Below, piece by piece: positions 7,921-16,700 of a stretch of 64,000 nucleotides of DNA. A program made the translations under genes and the position numbers. The first letter of the stretch is position 1. Each line of letters starts with the position of its first letter. Under the pieces are notes generated by a model, which worked only from the letters and a program-made list of their open reading frames with translations, ran no database searches and was not told where the DNA came from. The stretch covers positions 108,785 to 172,784 of the forward strand of contig CANQFB010000004.1 in the NCBI GenBank assembly GCA_947598205.1, written 5' to 3'. This DNA is from an uncultured Clostridia bacterium. GTDB lineage: Bacteria; Bacillota; Clostridia; Christensenellales; Borkfalkiaceae.

Positions 7921-9975
7921 TCAAAGTTTCGCGCGCATGCGCAGGGAGTTGAGGACGGCGAGGAGCATGACGCCGACGTCGCCGAACACTGCCGCCCAGA
8001 GCGGAATAAAGCCGAAGACGGAGAGCGCCATGAGCGCGACCTTCACCGCGATGGAGAAGATGATATTCTCGAAGACGATGCGGCGGGTCTTCTTCGCCCC
8101 CTTCAGCGCCTTCGGGAGGGAGCGAAGGCCGGAGGAGAGGACAAAATCGCTCGCCTCGATGGCCGCGTCGCTCGAAAGTCCGCCCATGGCCACGGCAACG
8201 TCGCTCGCCGCCATGACGGGGGTATCGTTGATGCCGTCCCCCACATAGAGGAGGGGGCCGCCCGCCTTGAGTTCTTCGGCGCGGAGGGGCTTTTCCTCGG
8301 GCAGAAGACGGGCGCAGACGCGGTCGACGGGGAGGTCCTTCAAGGCCTCGCGGGCACGTTCCTCCGTATCCCCCGTGAGGACCGCGATCGAAGAGACGCC
8401 CTCTTTTTTCAGATCCTCGAGGGCCTCCTTTGCTTCGCTGCGGAGGCGGTCGGCGATCTCGATATGGCCGAGAAGCGTGCCTTCCTCCGCGACATAGACG
8501 ATGAGGTTGGGGCACGTTTCATCTTCTACGGGGATACCATGTCCGCGCATGAGGCGAGCGCTCCCCACGAGGATCTTCTTGCCATCGACGACGGACGAGA
8601 TACCCATGCCCGCGATCTCCTCGCAAAATTCAGCCTTCTGGGCATCGATCCCCGCAAAAGCCTCGGCAAGGGGGTGAGAAGAGTTCTTCTCGGCCGCGGC
8701 GGCGAGCAAAAGGGTGCGCTCATCTCCGACGACCTTCGCAATGGAGAATTTGCCCTCGGTGAGCGTGCCCGTCTTATCGAAGGCCGCAACCTTTATCTTC
8801 GCGAGAAGATCGAGCCCGACTGCTCCCTTCGCAAGAACGCCGCACCGCGCCAGCGTTCCCACGCCGGAAAAGTAGGTGAGGGGGACCGAGATGATGAGCG
8901 CGCATGGGCAGGAGATGACGAGGAAATTGAGCGCACGGGCGATCCAGACGGAGAAGTTATACCCCTGAAACAGCGGCGGTATGACGGCGAGAAGGAGGGC
9001 GCAGAGCACGACGACGGGCGTATAGATGCGGGCGAAATTTGTGATGAATTTTTCGGGTTTCGCCTTCTTCGCCGAGGAATTTTCCACCATCTCCAAAATC
9101 TTCGATACGGCGCTCTCCGAGGAGGGGCGGAGGACTTCGCATGTGATGACGCTCCCCTCGTTCACGCAACCCGAAAGCACTTCGTCCTTCGGGCCGACTT
9201 CCCGAAGATAGGCCTCGCCCGTGAGCGACTTGGTATCGAGCGAAGTCGTGCCTTCGAGGATGCGGCAATCGACGGGGATCTTATCCCCCCGCCTTATGAG
9301 AACGGTATCGCCCACGGCAAGCTCTTCGGGGGCGACCTCCTCCTGCCCTCCTTCCATGAGCCTGATGGCCGTATCGCTCTTGAGGCTCAAAAGGCGGGAG
9401 ATGGAGGAGCGGGAAGAGCCGACGGCGATGGCCTGAAGAAGTTCGCCGATCTCATAGAGGAGCATGACGGCGGCGCCCTCCAAATTCTCCCCGATGGCGA
9501 ATGCGCCCGCCGCGGCGATGGTCATGAGCAGGTTCTCGTCGAGAAGGACCGCGGGATGAAAGCCGCCGCGAAAGATGCGGGGGAAGTTCAGTGCAACCTT
9601 CCAAAGGACGCCCCAGCCCGCGGCGAGAGCGGAGGCGAGGAAGAGTGCGAAGCTCACCCAAGGCTGGAGGGAGAGGATGCGCAAAATGAGCGCGGGCAGA
9701 AAGAGGGCGGCGCCGACCGAGATGGAGACGATCTCGGGGATATGGCGGTCCTTTTTTTGCGGGGCGTTCCCGTCGATAATCTCCACCTTCTCGAAGCGGG
9801 AGATGAGGCCGATCGCCTTCTTCAAAGCCTCCTCCCCCTCATAATCGAGCGTCACCTTCTGGTTGATGAAATCTGCGCTCGCCGCGCGCACCCCCGCAAT
9901 GGCAGCAAGCTCCTCCGAGAGCTCCGCGGCGCAGTTCGCGCAATCTAAATTCTTGATGCGAATGACTTTGTGCAT
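7921..9975 (-). CDS. cadA: Heavy-metal-translocating P1B-type ATPase (Zn/Cd/Pb exporter type)
   Basis: 684 residues. An N-terminal HMA domain (about 1-68) has the metal-binding LDCANC motif. Eight expected membrane segments follow, with SCPCAL (the CPC of P1B pumps), the phosphorylation motif DKTGTLTEG, HP in SSHPLAEAF, and GDGINDTPV in the hinge. CPC with a single HMA and an adjacent SmtB/CadC-type repressor points to Zn2+/Cd2+/Pb2+ efflux rather than copper. It is downstream of that repressor with a 63-base AT-rich gap that can form a small stem (CTTATTT / AAATAAG) just before the ribosome binding site. Confidence 0.92.
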   Translation of the reverse strand: MHKVIRIKNLDCANCAAELSEELAAIAGVRAASADFINQKVTLDYEGEEALKKAIGLISRFEKVEIIDGNAPQKKDRHIPEIVSISVGAALFLPALILRILSLQPWVSFALFLASALAAGWGVLWKVALNFPRIFRGGFHPAVLLDENLLMTIAAAGAFAIGENLEGAAVMLLYEIGELLQAIAVGSSRSSISRLLSLKSDTAIRLMEGGQEEVAPEELAVGDTVLIRRGDKIPVDCRILEGTTSLDTKSLTGEAYLREVGPKDEVLSGCVNEGSVITCEVLRPSSESAVSKILEMVENSSAKKAKPEKFITNFARIYTPVVVLCALLLAVIPPLFQGYNFSVWIARALNFLVISCPCALIISVPLTYFSGVGTLARCGVLAKGAVGLDLLAKIKVAAFDKTGTLTEGKFSIAKVVGDERTLLLAAAAEKNSSHPLAEAFAGIDAQKAEFCEEIAGMGISSVVDGKKILVGSARLMRGHGIPVEDETCPNLIVYVAEEGTLLGHIEIADRLRSEAKEALEDLKKEGVSSIAVLTGDTEERAREALKDLPVDRVCARLLPEEKPLRAEELKAGGPLLYVGDGINDTPVMAASDVAVAMGGLSSDAAIEASDFVLSSGLRSLPKALKGAKKTRRIVFENIIFSIAVKVALMALSVFGFIPLWAAVFGDVGVMLLAVLNSLRMRAKL

Positions 9976-10038
9976 GATGATTCCCTTATTTAGAATTTTA
10001 TCGAAATAAGCTATTTTTTGCGTTTTTTATCAAAAAAT

Positions 10039-10386
10039 CTACAATTTACAGTGCAAATGCGCACATGCAAGCTCGAGGACGGCGACGACATGCTCATCGG
10101 AGAGCGAGTAGACGATGTTCTGCCCGTCGCGGCGGGACTTGACCATGCCGCACGCCTTCAAAAGGCGGAGCTGGTGGCTCACGGCGCTCTGTGCCCCCCC
10201 GACGGCCTCGACGATATGGAAGACGCACATCTCCCCGTGGCGCAGGGCGAATAAGATCTTGAGGCGCGAGGGCTCGGAGATCGCCTTGAAAATGGCGGCG
10301 ACGCGCCCCACCTCTTCCTCGGGCGGCATGTTCTCGAGCGCCCGCTTGGCGGCCTGTTCATGTTCGGCCTTATGACTGCATTCCAT
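10039..10386 (-). CDS. ArsR/SmtB-family metal-responsive repressor
   Basis: 115 residues, the size of SmtB/CadC. Winged helix seen: ISEPSRLKILFALRHG, then AQSAVSHQLRLLKACGMVKS (recognition helix), RRDGQNIVYSL (wing). Metal ligands: Cys54 in GEMCVFHI at the alpha-3 position, and an alpha-5 set Asp97, His99, His110, Cys113 with the spacing of SmtB D104/H106/H117/E120, but Cys replaces Glu. An extra Cys3 sits near the N-terminus as in CadC. It probably releases DNA on binding Zn, Cd or Pb and controls itself plus the downstream pump. Confidence 0.9.
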   Translation of the reverse strand: MECSHKAEHEQAAKRALENMPPEEEVGRVAAIFKAISEPSRLKILFALRHGEMCVFHIVEAVGGAQSAVSHQLRLLKACGMVKSRRDGQNIVYSLSDEHVVAVLELACAHLHCKL

Positions 10387-10402
10387 ATTTTTCTCCTATA
10401 TC

Positions 10403-10453
10403 AATATATGAATAACTGTTCATATATTACTACAAATAAAACCGCTCTGTCAA
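10403..10453 (-). promoter_or_regulatory. Metal-responsive promoter and SmtB/CadC-type operator
   Basis: Perfect inverted repeat AATATATGAA (10403-10412) / TTCATATATT (10419-10428) with a 6-base spacer, the classic SmtB/CadC operator form. The minus-strand promoter is TTGACA (10448-10453) - 18 bp - TAATAT (10424-10429), so the operator covers -10. The -35 lies inside the preceding terminator hairpin. Confidence 0.85.
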
Positions 10454-10461
10454 GCGGTTTT
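10438..10461. terminator. Small hairpin AAAACCGCT / AGCGGTTTT
   Basis: 9-bp perfect stem with a 6-base loop between the pseudouridine synthase stop (10472) and the metal repressor. On either strand it ends in only four T, so it is a modest terminator. Its loop contains the -35 element of the repressor promoter. Confidence 0.55.
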
Positions 10462-10471
10462 GAAAAATTTC

Positions 10472-11278
10472 TTATATATTTTTTTGGGAGAGGAAGGTCT
10501 TTCCGTCCAAATAGGCGAGCAAAATCCCCCCGCCGAGGGTGAGCTCCTTGGCGACGAGCCTTTGGCGCGTTGCATGGAGCGCCCTGTTCTTTGCGTGGTC
10601 GCCGTACTTCTCGTCGCCGACGACGGGGTGGCCGATGAAGGCGAGGTGTGCCCTGATCTGGTGCGTCTTACCCGTGTGAAGGGTAACTTTCAGAAGCGTC
10701 GTCTCTCCGCGCTCCTCCAAAACTTCATAAGAGGTCGCGATCCTCTCCCCCCGCCCCGCGGTGTTGATGCGCACGCGCGCATTCTCCCCGTCCTTCTCGA
10801 GAAAGGCTTCGAGCGTATCTGCGGGCCTTTCCATCCTCCCGAAGACGAGGGCGAGGTAGTTTTTCTCCACGCGGCGTTCCCGGAAGGCAGAAAGCAGTTC
10901 CCCCTCCGCCTCTCTGTTTTTGGCGAAGATCAAAAGGCCCTCGGTGTTGCGGTCGAGGCGGTGGATAAAGTAGCGTTCCCCCTCATCCTCGAGCGCGCGG
11001 AAGACGGCCTCCGAAGAGACACCGCTCTCCTTATCTGCGACGAGCACATTTTCGTCTTCATATAAAATTGTATACGCGCGAAGGGCCTCCTCGGCGGGGG
11101 TCATGTAGAAGGCGACCTCATCGCCCGAATGAAGCGTGACGTTTTCGCCCACCTTTTTGCCGTTGACGCGCACGTCCTTCCTCTTGAGAAGCCTGCGGAG
11201 CGCCATCGACGCCTGCGCGCACGTTGCGTCGGCGAAGGCGTTTAGCGAACATTTTTCCTGCACGAGATACTTTTTCAC
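10472..11278 (-). CDS. RluA-family pseudouridine synthase with N-terminal S4 domain
   Basis: 268 residues. It isomerises uridine to pseudouridine in structured RNA, probably rRNA; the exact target is not readable. N-terminal S4-like RNA-binding part (MALRRLLKRKDVRVNGKKVG), then YTILYEDENVLVADKESG, the catalytic YFIHRLDRNTEGLLIFAK (Asp of HRLD), KNYLALV and HTGKTHQIRAHLAFIGHP. The start is GTG 11278 after GGAAAA. The first 160 bases lie inside an open feoB frame on the same strand, which is abnormal. It is in line with the feoAB operon. Confidence 0.88.
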   Translation of the reverse strand: MKKYLVQEKCSLNAFADATCAQASMALRRLLKRKDVRVNGKKVGENVTLHSGDEVAFYMTPAEEALRAYTILYEDENVLVADKESGVSSEAVFRALEDEGERYFIHRLDRNTEGLLIFAKNREAEGELLSAFRERRVEKNYLALVFGRMERPADTLEAFLEKDGENARVRINTAGRGERIATSYEVLEERGETTLLKVTLHTGKTHQIRAHLAFIGHPVVGDEKYGDHAKNRALHATRQRLVAKELTLGGGILLAYLDGKTFLSQKNI

Positions 11279-12998
11279 GATTTTTTCCGATGATCAGCCC
11301 CCCGATGAGGGGAGCGAGCGCGAGGGCGATATAGACCGCCCCGCCGATGAGGGAGAAGTAGACGGCATACGAAAGAAGGAGGGCGGAAACCGTCTGCCAA
11401 GCGGCATAGAGGAGGGCGCGGCCCTTACCCACTTCCCGCGCGGTGGCGGCGATGGCCGAGACGCAGGGCGAACAGGCGAGGATGAAGACGGCGAACGAAA
11501 ACGCACTCGCGCCTGAATACGGGAATGTCCCGTAGAGCATGGCGATTGCCCCCGCGACGTTCTCCTTCGCAATGAGCCCCGAGAGGGCGGCATAGGCGAT
11601 CCGCCAATCCCCCATTCCGACGGGCGCAAACAGCCATTTGAGCCCCCCGCAAACGGTGGCGAGCATGCTCTCTTCCGCGCTGCAAAGCCCGAAGGAAAAG
11701 TTGAAGGAAGAGAGAAACCACGAGAGGAGAAAGAAAGCGAGAATGACCGTTGCCACCTTTATTATAAACTGTTTTATCTGAAAGAGCAAGGATTTAAGGA
11801 CGAAAAGCGGCCGCGGGAGCTGGAGCGGGGCGAGTTCGGCGAGGAAGGGCGCCGTCTTCTTCTTAAAGAACAGGGCAACGAGCATGGAGAGGGCGACGCC
11901 GAGGATATATAAAAGAATGACGGCCGCAAAGGGATCTTTGAAGAAGGAGGCGGAGAGGGCGAGATAGACGGGAAGTTTTGCGCTACACGAGATGTATGGC
12001 AGGCACAAAATGACCCGTTTTTGCATGTCCTTATCGTCGAGGCCGCGGGTCGTCGTGACGGCCGCGGCCGTACAGCCGAAGCCCATTAGAAGGGAGAAGA
12101 CCGCCCGCCCCGAGAGGCCGATCTTCGCAAAAAATCCGTCGGTGAGAATGGCGAGGCGGGAAAGAAGCCCGCTCTCCTCCAACAGGATCAAAAAGAGGTG
12201 TAAAAGGGCGATCTGAGGAAGAAAGCAAAGAACGCTCCCAAGGCTTTTCAAGATGCCGTCTTTTACGAGGCTTCGCACGATTTTTGAGGGGATACCCTCG
12301 GACATGCCCCCAAGATAATCTATGAAGAGCCATTCGATCCCCTCCTTCATGCGGTCTCCCAAGAGGCCCTTCGCGAAGGTGAGAAGGAAGGCGAGAAGGA
12401 GGAGGGCGAAAAAGAGAGGAAGGCCGATAAACCCGTTCAAAAGGAGTTTGTCGGCGCGGGAGAGCCCGCCGCGCACGGGGCGGACGATGGCGTAGACATC
12501 GGAATTTTTCACGGCGCACGGGGGCGCAGAAAGGAGGGCGGAAAGCCCCTCTTTAAGCCTCTTTTCTTCGGCAAGATAGACGGGAAGGCCGAGCAGGGCG
12601 GAGAGGGCGGGCACATCGACCCCTCCCCCGTCGCGCTCGAACCGCCTCTTTTTCGTGAGAACGAGGGCGCACCGCCTCCCCTTCTTTGTGAGCTCGGCCA
12701 TGAGGGGCACGAACTGCCCGATGCGGCCGCATTCGGCGACGAAGAGAAGGGCGGCCTGCGGGCGGTCTTCGATATATTTGCAGGCGAATTTCTCTTCGAG
12801 ACTCCCTCCCGCCGCCGTATAGATGCCGGGAAGATCGACGATCTCGGCCCTTCTTCCGCCCAGATCCGTCTCCTTGGATAGGGCATCTACCGTGACGCCG
12901 TGATAGTTGCCCACATGCGCATGTGCGCGCGTGAGGCGGTTGAAAAGGGCGCTCTTACCCGCATTGGGATTGCCGACGAGCAGGATCAGATCCGCCAT
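11118..12998 (-). CDS. feoB: Ferrous iron transport protein B; C-terminal end looks frame-disturbed
   Basis: GTP-gated Fe2+ permease. From ATG 12998: G1 GNPNAGKSALFNRL, G2/G3 region VDLPGIYT, then the polytopic FeoB core with LMGFGCTAAAVTTTR and FACSPCVSAI-like gate motifs. The conserved protein ends near LAPLIGGLIIGK at about base 11283; beyond it the frame runs another ~55 residues antisensically unlike FeoB, overlapping the next gene. One extra A in the A6 run (11281-11286) would give an immediate TGA at 11275-11277 overlapping the GTG start of the pseudouridine synthase. So the true end may be 11275, with an indel or sequencing error here. An in-frame upstream extension to 13457 covers feoA and is rejected. 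Confidence 0.88.
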   Translation of the reverse strand: MADLILLVGNPNAGKSALFNRLTRAHAHVGNYHGVTVDALSKETDLGGRRAEIVDLPGIYTAAGGSLEEKFACKYIEDRPQAALLFVAECGRIGQFVPLMAELTKKGRRCALVLTKKRRFERDGGGVDVPALSALLGLPVYLAEEKRLKEGLSALLSAPPCAVKNSDVYAIVRPVRGGLSRADKLLLNGFIGLPLFFALLLLAFLLTFAKGLLGDRMKEGIEWLFIDYLGGMSEGIPSKIVRSLVKDGILKSLGSVLCFLPQIALLHLFLILLEESGLLSRLAILTDGFFAKIGLSGRAVFSLLMGFGCTAAAVTTTRGLDDKDMQKRVILCLPYISCSAKLPVYLALSASFFKDPFAAVILLYILGVALSMLVALFFKKKTAPFLAELAPLQLPRPLFVLKSLLFQIKQFIIKVATVILAFFLLSWFLSSFNFSFGLCSAEESMLATVCGGLKWLFAPVGMGDWRIAYAALSGLIAKENVAGAIAMLYGTFPYSGASAFSFAVFILACSPCVSAIAATAREVGKGRALLYAAWQTVSALLLSYAVYFSLIGGAVYIALALAPLIGGLIIGKNREKVSRAGKMFAKRLRRRNVRAGVDGAPQASQEEGRARQRQKGGRKRHASFGR

Positions 12999-13216
12999 AT
13001 GCGCACCTTCTTCGCCACCTCTTTTTCCATGGCGATACGGCTGTTTGCGGCCTCGATGAGATACCCATGTCCGAAGAAGGACCTCTTGAGAAGGGTGATC
13101 TTCGCCCCGCTGAAGACGCCGAGCGCGACAAGGCGGTCGAAGAGGTCTCCTTCGCATTCCACCTTGAGCACGACGGCCCTCTCGCCCTTTTTGAGATCGG
13201 TGATGTCCATATCCAT
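12986..13216 (-). CDS. feoA: Ferrous iron transport protein A
   Basis: 76-residue SH3-like accessory protein of the Feo Fe2+ uptake system. Seen: LKKGERAVVLKVECEGDLFDRLVALGVFSGAKITLLKRSFF in consecutive parts, matching the FeoA core with its L-x-xLG-x-xxG turn. It overlaps feoB by 13 bases. No Shine-Dalgarno is visible: the ATG directly follows a hairpin and T6 run, and a second ATG lies two codons on. Confidence 0.88.
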   Translation of the reverse strand: MDMDITDLKKGERAVVLKVECEGDLFDRLVALGVFSGAKITLLKRSFFGHGYLIEAANSRIAMEKEVAKKVRIWRI

Positions 13217-13255
13217 AAAAAATGCGGACCCGACGCAAAATATGCGCGGATCCGC
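13217..13255 (-). terminator. Hairpin plus T6 directly before feoA (terminator or attenuator)
   Basis: On the minus strand the arms at 13243-13255 and 13224-13237 pair imperfectly (GCGGATCC..GCGCA with TGCGTC..GGTCCGC) and are followed by six T, then the feoA ATG. It probably terminates the DUF378 gene; its position leaves no ordinary leader for feoA. Confidence 0.6.
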
Positions 13256-13270
13256 CTTCTTCCTTTGGTC

Positions 13271-13510
13271 TTATTTCGTCTCGCGGACGGTGCGATTGCC
13301 GCGAAGTTTCAAAGCCCCGTTCGTGATGATGGGCGAGATGATGAGCCAAATCGCCGCAAGCGCGATGAGCGAATAGATGATGATCGAACCGATCGCGCGC
13401 GGGCCCATGAAGATGGCCGAGACGAGGTTGAAGTTGAAGATGCCGAACATTCCCCAATTGAGCGCCCCGAGGAGCACGAGGATGTAGGCGATGAGATTTG
13501 CAATGACCAT
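13271..13510 (-). CDS. DUF378-family small membrane protein
   Basis: 79 residues from ATG 13510 with AGGAGG at ideal distance; the longer open frame to 13720 has no support. Two hydrophobic segments; the first holds the family signature LGALNWGMFGIFNFNLV, the second IIYSLIALAAIWLIISP. DUF378 proteins are small membrane proteins of unknown role that are common in Bacillota. It precedes feoAB on the same strand, but a hairpin separates them. Confidence 0.8.
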   Translation of the reverse strand: MVIANLIAYILVLLGALNWGMFGIFNFNLVSAIFMGPRAIGSIIIYSLIALAAIWLIISPIITNGALKLRGNRTVRETK

Positions 13511-13706
13511 TGTGTTTCCTCCTGAACCTATCTTGCGCGATATGAAGATCTTTATGCGGAGAGCAGTATTTTTATAATGCGGTGATGCTTCGACAAGTTC
13601 AGCATGACGATGGGAATGGTGCTTCGGCTTCGCTACTTCGCGCAGAGCGCGCCTCGACAGCTCCCCCTCAAGGGGTAGCCAAGGGATCGCGTGGTTTTCG
13701 TTTACC
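13511..13706. repeat. Intergenic region with a fragment of the dispersed GTCAT...ATGAC palindromic repeat
   Basis: Bases 13576-13608 (AATGCGGTGATGCTTCGACA followed by AGTTCAGCATGAC) match the right half of the 86-bp elements at 58405 and 60644. The following bases (CTCCCCCTCAAGGGGTAGCC near 13660) resemble another short dispersed palindrome. No gene is seen. Confidence 0.6.
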
Positions 13707-13725
13707 AAAAAAGTCCGCACGGACT
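13707..13725 (-). terminator. Terminator of the 1628-residue lipoprotein gene
   Basis: Minus-strand stem AGTCCG-TG-CGGACT (13712-13725) followed by T6. A second GTCCG copy just upstream allows alternative pairing. Confidence 0.75.
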
Positions 13726-13782
13726 TGCCGCACGGACTCTTTTTGTGTGAAGGCTTATTCAGCCTTGGGTTTTAGCCTTGGG

Positions 13783-16700
13783 TTAGCCTTGGACGCCTGC
13801 CCCCGCGTCTTTCGTTTGCTCTTCGACGGTAATGTTAAATCCGTTTTGTGTATCATTCAATTTGATCGTCACGGTGTAGGTCGCATCCGCAGTCTCCACC
13901 GTCCATGTGCCGTCATCGTTCTCGGTGATGGTCATGTCATCGAAGGGATAGACGCGTCCGTCTTGGATATTACCCATGCTGTAAACGAGAATCTCGTTGA
14001 GAACCAGACTTTCTCCGTCATCACCTCGGGAGAGCGTATAGAAGAACCCAACTGCGTAAGTTGTCGTGGTATCTCCAAAGTAACCATAATCTCCCTGCGT
14101 TGCGGTGAATGCGGTAATAAGACCTGTCTCCTCATCGATTGTGAGGTTGAGGAGCCAAGTAAGCGTGGACTGTTCATTCGGAACGTCCCCCCAAATGATC
14201 CACGAGCCGTCATCCGCGAAGATGGCATCATCCGGCTCAAGGTAACCAATGCCGCCGCTGCTCAAACGAAGGTACAAGCCGACATTCATCTCTCCGACTT
14301 CCAAGACATTGGAGAACGCATTGACGTAGACGCATGTACTCGTATAAAGTACGAGATTTTGTACACCGTCGGTTCCATCGATCATCTGGTCGAGCGTGAC
14401 CGCGTAGATGAGAAGGTAAGGCGTACCGCTTCCCTCCGTCCAAGGATCCTCATCCTCCGTAATAAGGAAGAAATCTAATACATATTCGTTGTCATCCGTC
14501 CCATCGATCTCAGCCTCATACATAGTGCCGTAGTTCTTGTTGGTCGTCTCTGTCTTGAGTGCATCGAGGTCATCCACAAAGCATCCGAGCTCCTCTCCGT
14601 TGAGATCCGTCGCTTCGAGCACAATCCAATACTGATCTTCGCTTACCGCAATATCGCCGAGCGCAAAGTGTCCGTAGTAGATCCCGTTATCGTCGCCCGT
14701 GATATCCTCGATCAGATCGGTGTAGAGGAAGGTGCCTATGACGATGACGTCGTTTTCTGTTTCATTGTCGGGATTCCAAGTGAGCTCATAGACAGGGTAG
14801 TCAATGCGGTTGGCATCGTAGAGGGTCATCACGAGTTCATAGGTTTCATCATCCAACTCGATCACGAGCTCAAAGCCATCGACCGTGACGTCCTGCCCGC
14901 CCTCGTCTTGATAGGTGATGCTTGCGGGTGCGTTGAGCGCCGCCGTGCCGTCGGGGGTGAAGGTGAGGGTGACAGCGAGTTCGATCTCGCCGCTGTGGAA
15001 GAGCGCCGTGCCATCGATGGCGATCTCCTCGCCTTCATTCCAACGGTAATAGGTGACTTCGTCTAACACGTAAGTCTGACTGTCTTTGGGAAGTGTGAAC
15101 TCTTCCTCGACGTAAGCCTCCGTCTCATCCTGTACAAAGACGGTCGCTTTTTCCGCGCCATCCTCTACAACGTAGTAGCCGTAGAGCTCGCCGTCGAGAT
15201 ACAAACCATCCGCGAACACGACGGAACCGAGGAGATCGGTGGAGTAGAAGGTCGCATAGTATGCGGAATTGTCAACGAGACTGAACGTCCTCGCAGCGGT
15301 ATTATAGCTGACAAAGTATTCGAAATCGCCGTTGTATTCGGAGATGAACAGGTACTTGTCGTTCACCACCGTCGTATAGATATCGTAATAGAAGCCCATC
15401 TCATCGATGTAGGAGCCATAGCCGAAGCCGTCCATATAGAGCACCGAGAGACCGGGACCGACAAAGTTCCCCTCCATCTCCTCGTTGCAAAGGACGCAGA
15501 GATACTTCATATAGTAGTCATTTGCGATGAGCTGGACTGTCCATGTGATCTCCGTCTCTCCCATCGTGAGCACGACGTCGTAGATATCGTCCTCGTCCGT
15601 AAGCGTCCATGTACCTGTGCCGGCCTCTTCGTCATCTGCGTCATAGAGCGTAACGGTGCCGTCCTCATCGAAGATAACGGTGTATCCCTCCATGTCTTTG
15701 ACGGGAAGATAACTATCGTCCACAACTTCGTAGGATTCTGCAAACTGACTGCTACTACCGCTATCTCCATCCAAAGTGATCGTCTTGCCTTCTACGATGA
15801 AGTAGAACTCATCGCCCGTCACTTCCATATCCATGAAGCAGATGTAATCTTCATCTAAAAGGAAATAGTTGCCGCTATATACGTTGCCGTCCGCATCGGT
15901 GTATTCTGCCCAATAATAGAACCCGTCGAGTTCGAGTTTGATCCCGCCCTCGCCCGTGAGAGTGCCGTTGAGTCCCTCATCATAGAGATAGAAGTATGCT
16001 TCTTCATAGGTGCCGAAGATCCCAAGATCCACATAATTGTAGTAGAGTATGAACTCAAAGCTCTTCGGAACTGCGCTCGCGCCCGTGGCGACGAAGGTGT
16101 AGATCGTATCGCCGAATGCGGTCTCTCTGCCCGTGTCCTCATAGGCGCCGACTACCTCGTTGCCTTCCGCATCGGTATAGATCGCGAAACCGGCTCCGTC
16201 GACAAAGAGCGTCTCGCCATCGCCGCTGTCACCATATTGATCACTGTATTCATAGGTGTGCGGAGCGTCTTCCGCGACGATATAGGTGTATGTGGGATCG
16301 TCGTCGACATTCTCACCTTCGTGGACATGGACTACGAAATAGAAGTGGATATACGCACGCGCCTCGGTATCGAAGGCCTGAAGATCCATATAAATGGTAT
16401 CTTCGATCCCCTCAACAGAGACGGCGCTGATGCTTCCCTCATAGACGGTGCCGTCCGCCGTGACATACAGGCTACCCATGCCCGTGATACCGACCTCTCT
16501 GTACCAAATATAGCCGCCTTTCCCATCTTCGGTCTCTTCGTTGATGAGAATGTACAATTCTTCATCGTCTGCCTCGAAGATATAGTAGACGTCGAGATAT
16601 CCGTCCGAAGCGGATACAGAGCTCGTGAGGCAGCCGATGGTCTCGAATACAGGATTCCCCGTGTATTTATCGTCCTTCGAGGTCTGCTTGTAGGTATAAT

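Noticed and set aside
12999..13457. N-terminal extension of the feoB frame to 13457
   Set aside because: It runs through feoA and the DUF378 gene in another frame; FeoB begins with the GTPase motif right after ATG 12998.
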